A stretch of 64,000 nucleotides of DNA, from the NCBI RefSeq assembly GCF_900142125.1, contig NZ_FQZT01000003.1, forward strand, positions 309,964-373,963, given 5' to 3'. Origin of the DNA: Malonomonas rubra DSM 5091 (GTDB lineage Bacteria; Desulfobacterota; Desulfuromonadia; Desulfuromonadales; Geopsychrobacteraceae). The notes beneath the pieces are model-generated. The model was not told the DNA's origin. It saw nothing but the letters and a program-made list of their open reading frames with translations, and did no database searches. Shown one piece after another: positions 8,174 through 16,617 of this stretch. The position numbers were made by a program, and so were the translations under genes. Numbering within the stretch: position 1 is the stretch's first letter; each line of letters starts with the position of its first letter.

Positions 8174-9418
8174 ATGTCACAATTCTACGACGCTTTGGAA
8201 ACCCGCAGCGCTCAGGAAAGAGAAGAGCAACAGTTCGCCCAGCTGGCTGAAACCATCAATCAGGCCATTGAGCAATCCCCATACTACAAAGAGCTGCTGG
8301 CCGACTTCGCCGATCTGAAACAGATTGATGCCGAAACTCTGGCCAAACTGCCTCTAACCCGCAAGAGCGAGCTGCAGAAGTTGCAGCAGGAGCACCCTCC
8401 TTTCGGCGGCCTCGCCAACTTGTCTCCGCCGAAATTAAAGCGCCTGTTCGCCTCGTCGGGGCCGATCTATGAACCGCAAACCAGCGGCGAAGACGGCTGG
8501 CGCTTTGCTCGCGCCCTGTATGCTGCAGGCCTCCGTTCAGGCGAATTGCTGTACAACTGTTTTTCCTATCACTTTACCCCAGCCGGGGCGATGGCCGAGA
8601 GCGGTGCCTTTGCCCTCGACTGTGCCGTATTCCCCGCCGGAATCGGCCAGACTGAACTGCAGGCCCGCACCATCGCCGATCTGCGTCCCCAGGCCTATGT
8701 CGGCACCCCGTCATTTTTGAAGATCATTCTTGACAAGGGGGATGAGCTCGGGCTAGACCTTAGTTCGCTTTCTAAGGGGCTGGTATCGGGTGAATATTTC
8801 CCCCCGGCACTGCGCAAAGAATACGCAGATCGCGGGATCGAAGTGATGCAGTGTTACGCCACCGCAGACCTCGGCGTAATCGCTTACGAAACAGTTGCCG
8901 ATCAAGGATTGATTGTTGATGAAGGGGTCATCGTTGAAATCGTTCGCCCCGGCACCGGAGATCTCGTTGCTGACGGTGAGGTCGGTGAAGTGGTTGTAAC
9001 CTGCCTGAACTCAGACTATCCGCTGATCCGCTTTGCGACCGGTGATCTTTCTGCGTTCATAACGGAACCGAGCCCTTGCGGACGGACCAACCGCCGCCTC
9101 AAAGGCTGGATGGGCCGTGCCGACCAATCGGCCAAGCTCAGAGCATTATTTGTCTATCCCAGCCAGATCGCACAAGTGCTGGCACGACATAGCGAAGCCA
9201 GCAAAGGCAGGTTGGTGATAACACGCAACGACAAGGGCCTGGACGAAGCTTGTTTCCAGGTTGAGACAAGCAAACCCAGCCAGGAAGGTCTGGGCCAGGG
9301 ACTGATCGACAGCTTTCAAAAAATCACCAGACTACGCGTCGATGTTTCCCTGTGCGAGCCGGGCTCTCTGGCGAATGACGGCATCGTAATCGATGACCAA
9401 CGATCGATCGACGATTAA
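8174..9418 (+). CDS. Phenylacetate-CoA ligase family protein (PaaK-like)
   Basis: This 414-residue ANL-superfamily protein is of the phenylacetate-CoA ligase type. It starts MSQFYDALETRSAQEREEQQ, followed by INQAIEQSPYYKELLADF and LPLTRKSELQKLQQ, the usual PaaK N-terminal pattern. FASSGPIYEPQ occupies the adenylate-loop position, MQCYATADLGVIAYE the motif around the substrate pocket, and IRFATGDLSAF the hinge. The enzyme would activate an aryl or acyl acid to its CoA ester. I choose ATG 8174 with AGGAG seven bases upstream. The in-frame GTG at 8147 lies inside the repeat arm and is unlikely. Substrate is uncertain; phenylacetate or arylacetates would fit a cluster with a ferredoxin-dependent 2-oxoacid oxidoreductase. 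Confidence 0.85.
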   Translation: MSQFYDALETRSAQEREEQQFAQLAETINQAIEQSPYYKELLADFADLKQIDAETLAKLPLTRKSELQKLQQEHPPFGGLANLSPPKLKRLFASSGPIYEPQTSGEDGWRFARALYAAGLRSGELLYNCFSYHFTPAGAMAESGAFALDCAVFPAGIGQTELQARTIADLRPQAYVGTPSFLKIILDKGDELGLDLSSLSKGLVSGEYFPPALRKEYADRGIEVMQCYATADLGVIAYETVADQGLIVDEGVIVEIVRPGTGDLVADGEVGEVVVTCLNSDYPLIRFATGDLSAFITEPSPCGRTNRRLKGWMGRADQSAKLRALFVYPSQIAQVLARHSEASKGRLVITRNDKGLDEACFQVETSKPSQEGLGQGLIDSFQKITRLRVDVSLCEPGSLANDGIVIDDQRSIDD

Positions 9419-9485
9419 TATGGCAACTTGATTTTCCAAAAAAGAAAATCTTATATCTATAAATTATCACCTTAAGGAGAAGGTC

Positions 9486-10064
9486 ATGTCAGTGGAGAAC
9501 AACATCGGGACCAAGGTCCGTCAACTGCGTGAAGCGAAAGAGATGAGCATCGAACAGCTGGCCGAGCAGAGCCAGTGTCACGCCGACCAGATCCGCCAGA
9601 TCGAGGAAGGTGCGCTGGTCCCCTCGCTGACCCCGCTGATGGAACTCTCCCGCGCGCTGGGCGTCCGCCTCGGCACCTTCATGGACGATGACCCGGTCGA
9701 AGGCCCGGCAGTATTCGACAGCGCCGAGGCCCCCAACGTCATCCGCTTCTCCGGCAAAGACCCCAAGGCAACCAGTAGCAGCCTCGACTTTTACTCGATG
9801 GCGGCGAGTAAAAAAGATCGTCACATGGAGCCCTTCCTGATCGACGTCAAGCCACGCAGCGGCGACGCACCGCCGCTCTCCGGCCATGAAGGCGAAGAGT
9901 TCATCTACGTGCTCGAAGGCGCTATCCAGATCAACTACGGCCAAACCACCTACGAGTTGGAAGCGGGGCAGAGCATCTATTACGATTCGATCGTGCCACA
10001 TGATGTCCACGCCAAAGGGGACCAGACCGCAAAGATCCTGGCCGTCGTCTACGTTCCGAGCTAG
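9486..10064 (+). CDS. XRE-family transcriptional regulator with C-terminal cupin domain
   Basis: This 192-residue protein has an N-terminal Cro/C1-type helix-turn-helix (IGTKVRQLREAKEMSIEQLA ... VPSLTPLMELSRALGVRLG, residues 6-62). The C-terminal cupin barrel has GHEGEEFIYVLEGAIQINYG, YELEAGQSIYYDSIVPH and a conserved late strand, residues 115-190. XRE-cupin proteins generally sense small ligands and control nearby catabolic genes. It lies immediately upstream of an acyl-CoA synthetase and may regulate this cluster. An AAGGAGAAGG ribosome site precedes ATG 9486. A perfect 7-bp inverted repeat (GATTTTC/GAAAATC, 9430-9450) in the upstream gap could be its operator or a weak terminator. Confidence 0.9.
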   Translation: MSVENNIGTKVRQLREAKEMSIEQLAEQSQCHADQIRQIEEGALVPSLTPLMELSRALGVRLGTFMDDDPVEGPAVFDSAEAPNVIRFSGKDPKATSSSLDFYSMAASKKDRHMEPFLIDVKPRSGDAPPLSGHEGEEFIYVLEGAIQINYGQTTYELEAGQSIYYDSIVPHDVHAKGDQTAKILAVVYVPS

Positions 10065-10073
10065 GAGTACGCC

Positions 10074-11765
10074 ATGCCTTACACAAAAAAGACCATCGGC
10101 GCCTACTTCGAAGAGCAGGTCAAACGCCTGCCGGCGGAACAGGAGTTTATCGTCTATCCCGACCGCGACCTGCGCTGGACCTACAGCCAGTTCAACGAAC
10201 GGGTCGACAACCTGGCCAAAGGCCTGCTGGCGACCGGGATCGGCAAAGGTGACCACGTCGGTATCTGGGCGACCAACGTGCCGGACTGGCTCACCTTCAT
10301 GTTCGCCACCGCCAAAATCGGCGCAGTATTGGTCACCATCAACACCCAGTACCGCAGCTTTGAACTGGAATACGTCGTCAAGCAGGCCGATCTGGCGGCT
10401 CTGGTAATCATCGACAGCTTCCGCGACCACAGCTACCTCGACACCGTCAACGAGCTGATCCCGGAGCTGAAGACCTGTCAACGCGGGCGTCTTAAGAGCG
10501 AACGCTTCCCGGAGCTGCGCAGCGTCATCTTCATCGGCCAGGAGAAGCACCGCGGCATGTACAACACCCGCGAACTGCTGTTGCTCGGTAGCCAGTGCGG
10601 CGACGAGCGCTTCAACAAGGTCAAGGCTTCCCTCGACGCCCACGAAGTGGTCAACATGCAGTACACCTCCGGTACCACCGGGTTCCCCAAGGGGGTTATG
10701 CTCAGCCACTTCAACATTCTCAACAACGGTTACTACATCGGTGAACGACAGAAGTTCAGCTCGGTCGACCGGGTCTGCCTGCCGGTGCCACTGTTCCACT
10801 GTTTCGGCTGCGTTCTCGGTGTCATGGCGGCGCTGGGCCACGGTGCCACCCTGGTGCCGCTGGAGGGTTTCGACCCACTGCTGGTGCTGGCGGCGGTACA
10901 GAAAGAGAAGTGTACTGCGGTCTATGGCGTACCGACCATGTTCATCGCCGAACTGGCCCACCCGATGTTCGAGATGTTCGACATGAGTAGCCTGCGAACC
11001 GGAATCATGGCCGGCTCCCCCTGTCCGGAAGAGACGATGCGGCAGGTGATGGACAAGATGAACTGTACCGACATCACTATCGCTTACGGCTTGACCGAGG
11101 CCTCTCCAGTTATCACCCAGACCCGTACCGACGACACCGTTGCTCAGCGCACCGGTACCGTAGGCGCTGCATTGCCGGAGATCGAGGTCAAGCTTATTGA
11201 CCCGGAAACAGGCGAAGAAGTCGGTGTTGGTCAGCCGGGCGAGCTCTGCTGCCGCGGCTACAACGTGATGAAGGGCTACTACAAGATGCCGGAGCGGACC
11301 AGTGAGGCGATTGACGCCGATGGTTGGCTGCACTCCGGTGACCAGGCCGAGGTTGATGAAGACGGTTACTACAAGATCACCGGCCGGATCAAGGATATGA
11401 TCATCCGTGGTGGCGAAAACATCTACCCGCGCGAAATCGAGGAATTCCTCTACACCATGGAGGGTATTCTCGATGTCCAGGTGGTCGGCATCCCTGACCA
11501 GAAATACGGCGAAGTAGTCGGCGCCTTCATCATCAAGAAGGAAGGAGCCGACATCACTGAAGAGGATGTCATCGACTTCACCCGTGGAAAGATTGCCCCG
11601 TTCAAAAAGCCGAAGCATGTCATCTTTGTCGATGCCTATCCGATGACCGCGAGCGGCAAAATTCAGAAATACAAACTGCGTGAAATGGCCACAGAACAAC
11701 TTGAAATTGATACCACCGTGTTCGACTCCGAGAAGGAAAGCAAATGTCCGATAAACCAAAGGTAA
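10074..11765 (+). CDS. AMP-binding acyl-CoA synthetase (medium/short-chain fatty-acid type)
   Basis: This 563-residue ANL-superfamily ligase carries a full motif set: adenylate loop [16 protein letters not shown] (about residue 200), [13 protein letters not shown] (about 335), [20 protein letters not shown] (about 420), [20 protein letters not shown], and the C-terminal catalytic lysine in [12 protein letters not shown]. It forms acyl-CoA from acid, ATP and CoA in the cytoplasm. The start at ATG 10074 has AGGAGT upstream. Its last 22 bases overlap the ferredoxin gene, so expression with the oxidoreductase genes is likely coupled. Exact substrate unknown. Confidence 0.91.
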   Translation: MPYTKKTIGAYFEEQVKRLPAEQEFIVYPDRDLRWTYSQFNERVDNLAKGLLATGIGKGDHVGIWATNVPDWLTFMFATAKIGAVLVTINTQYRSFELEYVVKQADLAALVIIDSFRDHSYLDTVNELIPELKTCQRGRLKSERFPELRSVIFIGQEKHRGMYNTRELLLLGSQCGDERFNKVKASLDAHEVVNMQYTSGTTGFPKGVMLSHFNILNNGYYIGERQKFSSVDRVCLPVPLFHCFGCVLGVMAALGHGATLVPLEGFDPLLVLAAVQKEKCTAVYGVPTMFIAELAHPMFEMFDMSSLRTGIMAGSPCPEETMRQVMDKMNCTDITIAYGLTEASPVITQTRTDDTVAQRTGTVGAALPEIEVKLIDPETGEEVGVGQPGELCCRGYNVMKGYYKMPERTSEAIDADGWLHSGDQAEVDEDGYYKITGRIKDMIIRGGENIYPREIEEFLYTMEGILDVQVVGIPDQKYGEVVGAFIIKKEGADITEEDVIDFTRGKIAPFKKPKHVIFVDAYPMTASGKIQKYKLREMATEQLEIDTTVFDSEKESKCPINQR

Positions 11766-11959
11766 TTATCCACGAAGACCTGTGCAAGGCCTGCGGCCTG
11801 TGCATCATCCACTGTCCCAAGGATATTCTGGAAGCATCCGACAAGATCAACGAGCTTGGTTACCCGACGACTGTGGTTGCCAAAGAAGGCTGCATCGGCT
11901 GCGCCAACTGCTACCTGATCTGCCCGGAGCCGGGTGCGATTACGGTGATTAAACCTTAA
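11744..11959 (+). CDS. 4Fe-4S ferredoxin-type delta subunit of 2-oxoacid:ferredoxin oxidoreductase
   Basis: This 71-residue protein has two classic clusters, [12 protein letters not shown] and [12 protein letters not shown], the dicluster pattern of the KorD/VorD/PorD subunit. It passes electrons from the TPP enzyme to free ferredoxin. The ATG has GAAGGAAAG upstream and overlaps the preceding acyl-CoA synthetase gene by 22 bases. The alpha and beta-gamma subunits follow after a palindromic repeat, giving the order delta, alpha, beta-gamma. Confidence 0.9.
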   Translation: MSDKPKVIIHEDLCKACGLCIIHCPKDILEASDKINELGYPTTVVAKEGCIGCANCYLICPEPGAITVIKP

Positions 11960-11965
11960 AGTTAT

Positions 11966-12064
11966 CCCTTCTCCCACTGGGAGAAGGTGGCCGAAGGCCG
12001 GATGAGGGGAATTCTACTAAACGGAAAAGCCCCCTCACCCTAGCCCTCTCCCCAAGGGAGAGGG
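11966..12064. repeat. Palindromic intergenic repeat, copy 5 (arm B - spacer - arm A)
   Basis: CCTTCTCCC/GGGAGAAGG, then TGGCCGAAGGCCGGATGAGGGG, then about 20 bases, then CCCCCTCACCCTAGCCCTCTC with its palindrome. Orientation is the same as copy 1. It separates the ferredoxin gene from the alpha-subunit gene. Confidence 0.8.
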
Positions 12065-12100
12065 AATAAAGTTTGTACTATTTAACAGGAGTATCTAGTT

Positions 12101-13150
12101 GTGAAGAAACTAGTTAAAGGTAACGAAGCGGTCGTGATCGGCGCCCTCGTCGCCGGTTGTGACGCCTACTACGGCTACCCGATCACCCCGGCGAGCGAGA
12201 TCGCTCATGCTGCCAGCGAGTATTTTCTGCCACTGAATAAGGTTTTTGTCCAGGCCGAGTGTGAAATCGGCGCGGTCAATATGGTCTTCGGTGCGGCGTC
12301 CTCCGGCCAGCGCGTGATGACCGCCAGCTCCGGCCCCGGCATCAGCCTGAAGATGGAGGGCATCTCCTACCTCGCCGGTGCTGAGCTGCCAAGCGTTATC
12401 GTCGACGTCCAGCGCGTCGGACCGGGCCTCGGCAACATTGGTCCGGAGCAGAGCGACTACTTTCAGGTGGTCAAAGGCGGCGGCCACGGCGACTACCGCG
12501 CTATTGTCCTGGCGCCGGCTTCAGTCGAAGAGACCTATCACATGGCGATCAAAGCCTTCGATCTGGCCGACAAGTGGCGCAGTCCGGTGTTCATCCTGAC
12601 CGACGCGACTCTGGGACAGATGATGGAGCCGATCGACATCAAGGAAGAGCCGACCCACCGCAGCGACAAGCCGTGGGCGCTCGACACCACCCCGGAGTCC
12701 AACGACAACCTGGTGACCTCGATCTACCTCGACTTCGACGACATGGAAGAGCACATCAACAAGCTGCACGCCAAGTACGCCAAGATCACCGAGGAAGAAG
12801 CTCAAGCCGAAATCTACGGTGCCGACGTGCCCGACATTGTGCTGACCGGTTACGGCATCACCGGCCGCATGCTGCGCAGCGTCGTCGACAAGCTGAACGA
12901 GATCGGCATCGACGCGGCCCTGATCCGGCCACAGACCCTCTGGCCGTTCCCGAGCAAAACCTATCAGGAGATCGTCAAACCGGGCGTACCGGTGCTGTCA
13001 GTCGAATTGAGCTGCGGCCAGTTTGTTGAAGATGTCCGCCTCTCCTTACCAGGACATAAAGTCACTCACTACGGTCGGGTTGGTGGCAACCTGCCGGAGC
13101 TCGACGAACTGGTAGCGCAAGCTGAAAAATGTGTTCAGGAGGCAAAGTAA
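12101..13150 (+). CDS. 2-oxoacid:ferredoxin oxidoreductase alpha subunit (KorA/VorB-like)
   Basis: This 349-residue protein starts KKLVKGNEAVVIGALVAGCD and has YYGYPITPASEIAHAASEYF, the pyrimidine/PP domain pattern of alpha subunits of 2-oxoglutarate or 3-methyl-2-oxobutanoate ferredoxin oxidoreductases. SSGPGISLKMEGISYLAGAELP is also typical. The enzyme decarboxylates a 2-oxoacid to acyl-CoA and reduces ferredoxin. GTG 12101 is the start, with ACAGGAGT upstream. The beta-gamma gene begins on the base after its stop. The substrate cannot be fixed from sequence. The neighbouring Liv transporter and CoA ligases favour a branched-chain or aryl 2-oxoacid over a general 2-oxoglutarate role. Confidence 0.9.
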   Translation: MKKLVKGNEAVVIGALVAGCDAYYGYPITPASEIAHAASEYFLPLNKVFVQAECEIGAVNMVFGAASSGQRVMTASSGPGISLKMEGISYLAGAELPSVIVDVQRVGPGLGNIGPEQSDYFQVVKGGGHGDYRAIVLAPASVEETYHMAIKAFDLADKWRSPVFILTDATLGQMMEPIDIKEEPTHRSDKPWALDTTPESNDNLVTSIYLDFDDMEEHINKLHAKYAKITEEEAQAEIYGADVPDIVLTGYGITGRMLRSVVDKLNEIGIDAALIRPQTLWPFPSKTYQEIVKPGVPVLSVELSCGQFVEDVRLSLPGHKVTHYGRVGGNLPELDELVAQAEKCVQEAK

Positions 13151-14560
13151 ATGACTAAAGTCTATGAAAAATCACCGGCCTTCTTCGACACGTTCACCCG
13201 CAAGCCGAGCATGCAGAAAACCACCCACTACTGCCCCGGCTGTGGCCACGGCACGTTGAACAAAATCATCGCCGACCTGATCGCCGAGCTCGGCATCCAG
13301 GACCAGACCATCTTCGTTGGCCCGGTCGGCTGCGGAGTCTTTATCTACTATTACTACGAGAGCGCCAGTGTCTCCGCTCCGCACGGTCGCGCTTCGGCAG
13401 TCGCAACTGGCGTCAGTCGCGCCAACCCCGACAGCGTCACCATCTCCTACCAGGGGGACGGCGACCTGGCGGCGATCGGTACCAGCAACGCGATCCATGC
13501 CGCCAACCGTGGCGAGAACATGATCGTCTTCTTCGTCAACAACAACATCTACGGCATGACCGGCGGCCAGCTGGCCCCGACCACCCTGATCGACCAGACT
13601 TCGACCACCTCGCCGTCCGGCCGCAGCATCCTCAACGACGGCTTTCCGCTGCGCATGGCGGAGATGGTCGCAGGGCTTGAAGCACCAGTGCTCTCGGCGC
13701 GGGTCGCAGTCAACACGCCCAAAAACGTCCGTCAGGCGATCAAGGTGATCCGCAAAGGTCTGGAAGCCCAGCGCGACAAGAAAGGTTACGCTTTCATCGA
13801 AGTTCTATCCCAGTGCCCGACCAACTGGAAAAAAGATCCGAAAGAAGCCTGCGAATGGATCGACGATGTCGTCTGCCAGCAGTACCCGCTCGGCGTAATG
13901 AAAGATATCGTCGAGGAGCACCCCAGCCAGAAACGCAAGTGCGAACGCGTCGAGTTCGATGCCATCGCTGAACAGCTGAACCTGACCACCAGCGATGAAA
14001 ACGGTTTCCAGCCGATCGAACTGATCGAAGATGAAGTCCGCTTCAAGTTTGCCGGCTTCGGCGGACAGGGCATCCTCTCTTTGGGGATGATGGTCTCGCA
14101 GCTGTCGATGGAGCGCCACATGGAAGTCACCTGGCTGCCCTCCTACGGCCCGGAGATGCGCGGTGGTGTGGCCAACTGCTCCGTAGTGGTCAGCAAGGAA
14201 GCCATCGGCAGCCCGGTTGTCGATCAGCCAAACGTGCTGGTCGCACTGAACCGCCCGTCACTGGAAAAGTTCGGCCCGTTGGTGCCGGAAGATGGCCTGA
14301 TCATTTATAACAGTTCGCTGGTCGATACCGTGCCGGAGAATCTCAAGGGCAAGGTTTACGCTCTGCCGGCCACCGACCTTGCGTCGGAAGCAGGCAACGT
14401 TAAAGCCGCTAACGTCGTCGTTCTCGGCTTCGTTGCACAAAAGACCGGTATGTTCAGCCAGGCTGATCTGGAAACATTCCTTGCCGAAACTTTCAAAAAA
14501 CCGGCCCTGCTGGAATTGAACCTGAAAGCAGTCAAGGCAGGCTGGTCAGCAGCAGAATAA
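13151..14560 (+). CDS. 2-oxoacid:ferredoxin oxidoreductase, fused beta and gamma subunits
   Basis: This 469-residue protein joins two subunits. Residues 1 to about 260 are the TPP-binding beta subunit: YCPGCGHGTLNKIIADLIAE, then the TPP motif GDGDLAAIGTSNAIHAANRG with VFFVNNNIYGMTGGQ. Residues about 290-469 are the gamma subunit: FKFAGFGGQGILSLGMMVSQ and SYGPEMRGGVANCSVVVS. Beta subunits alone are usually about 250-290 residues and gamma about 180, so the length equals the sum. With the upstream delta and alpha genes it completes a four-domain oxidoreductase on three polypeptides. A strong terminator follows. Confidence 0.92.
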   Translation: MTKVYEKSPAFFDTFTRKPSMQKTTHYCPGCGHGTLNKIIADLIAELGIQDQTIFVGPVGCGVFIYYYYESASVSAPHGRASAVATGVSRANPDSVTISYQGDGDLAAIGTSNAIHAANRGENMIVFFVNNNIYGMTGGQLAPTTLIDQTSTTSPSGRSILNDGFPLRMAEMVAGLEAPVLSARVAVNTPKNVRQAIKVIRKGLEAQRDKKGYAFIEVLSQCPTNWKKDPKEACEWIDDVVCQQYPLGVMKDIVEEHPSQKRKCERVEFDAIAEQLNLTTSDENGFQPIELIEDEVRFKFAGFGGQGILSLGMMVSQLSMERHMEVTWLPSYGPEMRGGVANCSVVVSKEAIGSPVVDQPNVLVALNRPSLEKFGPLVPEDGLIIYNSSLVDTVPENLKGKVYALPATDLASEAGNVKAANVVVLGFVAQKTGMFSQADLETFLAETFKKPALLELNLKAVKAGWSAAE

Positions 14561-14585
14561 ACACGCCGCAGATAGGTCGGGATAG

Positions 14586-14619
14586 AAAACGAGCTCCTGA
14601 ACAATCGGGAGCTCGTTTT
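14586..14619 (+). terminator. Rho-independent terminator after the catabolic cluster
   Basis: A perfect 12-bp stem, AAAACGAGCTCC pairing with GGAGCTCGTTTT across a ten-base loop, ends in TTTT. It begins 26 bases after the beta-gamma stop codon and marks the end of the liv-to-oxidoreductase transcription unit. Confidence 0.88.
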
Positions 14620-14733
14620 GCTTCTGCGACCATTATTGTAAAATTTAAATATCTTGCTATCATAGTGCGTCCACTTTCCAATAAAAAACAGTGCACCCTT
14701 TGACTCTCAGCTGACTGCTTGTCGAGGTCCTTC

Positions 14734-16443
14734 ATGCGTCATCCATCACTGCGTACAGTGCTTATCTTCCCCTATGTGACACTGGTCATAATCCTCGCAT
14801 TAGCCATCGGGGCCCTCTCTTATCAGACGGGAAGTCAGGCTGTTCGGACCGTGGCGGAACACCTGCTGGAGGAAACCGTCAACCGCATCGGCCAAGCGAT
14901 CGAACGCCATGTCGTCGGCTCTGTTGCAACGCTGGAAGCGGCTTTTCCCAACGGCATGCTGGCACCGAAAAACATCGAAACAGATTTCGACGATATGCGG
15001 ACACGTTTCTGGATTGCTACTTCACTGCACATCGATCCGAACAATTATGTTTACTACGGCAACCTGGATGGTCAGGCGATCGGACTCTATCGACGCTCTT
15101 TTGAAGAGGGAGAGCTACGAGTAAAATATTTCCCGGAGGAACACCGCAAACGTTACCGGATCGACGGCATCAACGGTATTCCGGTATTCGAATCGACCGA
15201 AGCAGCCCTTTTCGACCCACGCCATCGCCCCTGGTTCCAGGCCGCCCAGTCGAGCGACGAAGACATTTGGACATCGGTTTATATTGACTTCGGCACCCAG
15301 GACTTGGTCGCCACCCGCGCCCGTCGCGTTCTCGATAAAAATGGCGAACTTCAAGGGGTTGTCGCCACAGACATGCCACTGACAGCCCTGAACGATTTTG
15401 TCGGAACCCTGGATATTTCGCCGAATGGCACAGCTTTTATCATTGAACCGAATGGACTGCTGATAGCATCGTCCAGCAGCCCCAACGTCAAACAACTGGA
15501 AGACGGCAGCAATCGCAGGATCAATGCAGCAGACAGCTGTAACTCTCTGTTGCGGGAAATCTATCAGCAGATTCAGCCGCAGCTGGAGCAACCGCTCGCC
15601 AGCGGCAGCGTCAAAACGGCTTTTTTCACTGATACCCAGGGGGAACAGATCAATGTCGCCTTTGCCTCTTATGAAGATCAGGCAGGCCTGCGCTGGATCA
15701 ACGTCGTTGCCTTGCCGGACCGTGATTTCATGGGAGGAATCAGCAACAACGTCATGCGCACTCTGTTCCTCGGTTTTCTTGCCACTATTATTGTGGTTTT
15801 TATCGGCCTCTCTATTCTCAACTGGGTGACCGGCGATCTTAAACAGCTGTCTATTGCCGCCAACCAGATCGGTAGCGGCAGGCAGCAAGCCCCCCTGGAC
15901 ATCCGGCGCAACGATGAAATCGGCACCTTGGCGAAAAGCTTCCAGGCGATGCAATACCGCTTGCAAACCGACCACCTGACCGGCCTGCCAAACCGTTACG
16001 CGTTTGAGCAAAACCTCAACGCCGCGATTGAGCGCTATCAGCAGGATGGTACCCCCTTTGCCGTGATGTTTATCGACATCAACGATTTCAAACTGATTAA
16101 CGACCGTTTCGGCCACGATGCCGGGGACCAGGCCCTGATCGAAATTGCTCTGCGCCTGCGGACTCATATCCGTAAACAGGACTTGGTTGCCCGCTATGCA
16201 GGCGACGAATTTGTTGCCCTGCTGGATGGTGTTTTCTCGAACGAAGATCTGGAGCCAATCCAGAAAAATATAGAACAAGCACTGGCAACCCCCCTGCAGG
16301 CGGCAAAATCGACGATCACCTGTCTTGGTGGCGCAATCGGCGTTGCTCATTTCCCCGACGATGCCGACAACGCCAAAGACCTGCTGATCCTCGCTGATGA
16401 CAAGATGTACACCCACAAGGCCGATTGCAAAAAGCAGTCTTAG
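14734..16443 (+). CDS. Membrane diguanylate cyclase with periplasmic sensor (Cache), HAMP and GGDEF domains
   Basis: This 569-residue protein has a membrane span near residues 8-30, a large periplasmic region about 35-335 resembling a double-Cache sensor (FDPRHRPWFQAAQ and WTSVYIDFGTQDLVAT are typical), and a second span TLFLGFLATIIVVFIGLSIL. A HAMP linker ends IGTLAKSFQAMQYRLQTDHL and a GGDEF domain follows from LTGLPNR. The active-site motif is AGDEF, an accepted GGDEF variant. RKQD five residues before it fits the inhibitory I-site (RxxD), so c-di-GMP feedback is likely. I choose ATG 14734 with CGAGG six bases upstream over the in-frame TTG at 14719. Confidence 0.92.
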   Translation: MRHPSLRTVLIFPYVTLVIILALAIGALSYQTGSQAVRTVAEHLLEETVNRIGQAIERHVVGSVATLEAAFPNGMLAPKNIETDFDDMRTRFWIATSLHIDPNNYVYYGNLDGQAIGLYRRSFEEGELRVKYFPEEHRKRYRIDGINGIPVFESTEAALFDPRHRPWFQAAQSSDEDIWTSVYIDFGTQDLVATRARRVLDKNGELQGVVATDMPLTALNDFVGTLDISPNGTAFIIEPNGLLIASSSSPNVKQLEDGSNRRINAADSCNSLLREIYQQIQPQLEQPLASGSVKTAFFTDTQGEQINVAFASYEDQAGLRWINVVALPDRDFMGGISNNVMRTLFLGFLATIIVVFIGLSILNWVTGDLKQLSIAANQIGSGRQQAPLDIRRNDEIGTLAKSFQAMQYRLQTDHLTGLPNRYAFEQNLNAAIERYQQDGTPFAVMFIDINDFKLINDRFGHDAGDQALIEIALRLRTHIRKQDLVARYAGDEFVALLDGVFSNEDLEPIQKNIEQALATPLQAAKSTITCLGGAIGVAHFPDDADNAKDLLILADDKMYTHKADCKKQS

Positions 16444-16463
16444 CTCTTTTCCTATCCATTTTT

Positions 16464-16493
16464 CAGGGGCTCGCGAACAGTTGCGGGCCCCTG
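16464..16493 (+). terminator. Hairpin terminator after the diguanylate cyclase gene
   Basis: CAGGGGCTCGC pairs with GCGGGCCCCTG (11 bp, one G-T wobble) around an eight-base loop and is followed by a short TTT. It lies 20 bases after the stop codon. Confidence 0.65.
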
Positions 16494-16617
16494 TTTGCCA
16501 TCAGCCCAGCACTCATCCTGCTTAAAAAACAGCGACTCGTTGCCTTCAGCGGCAGATCGATTAAGCTATAAACAGTGCTCTCACTCCCACTTCACCTGAA
16601 ACGGCAGGAGAAGCGGC

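Noticed and set aside
9489..11759. Open frame of 756 codons on the minus strand
   Set aside because: It is antisense to the XRE-cupin and acyl-CoA synthetase genes, which have full motif sets and ribosome sites. The frame is a shadow of codon bias in a GC-rich coding region.
15115..16416. Open frame of 433 codons on the minus strand
   Set aside because: Antisense to the Cache-HAMP-GGDEF gene, whose domains are clear. Its composition is that of a mirrored coding frame.
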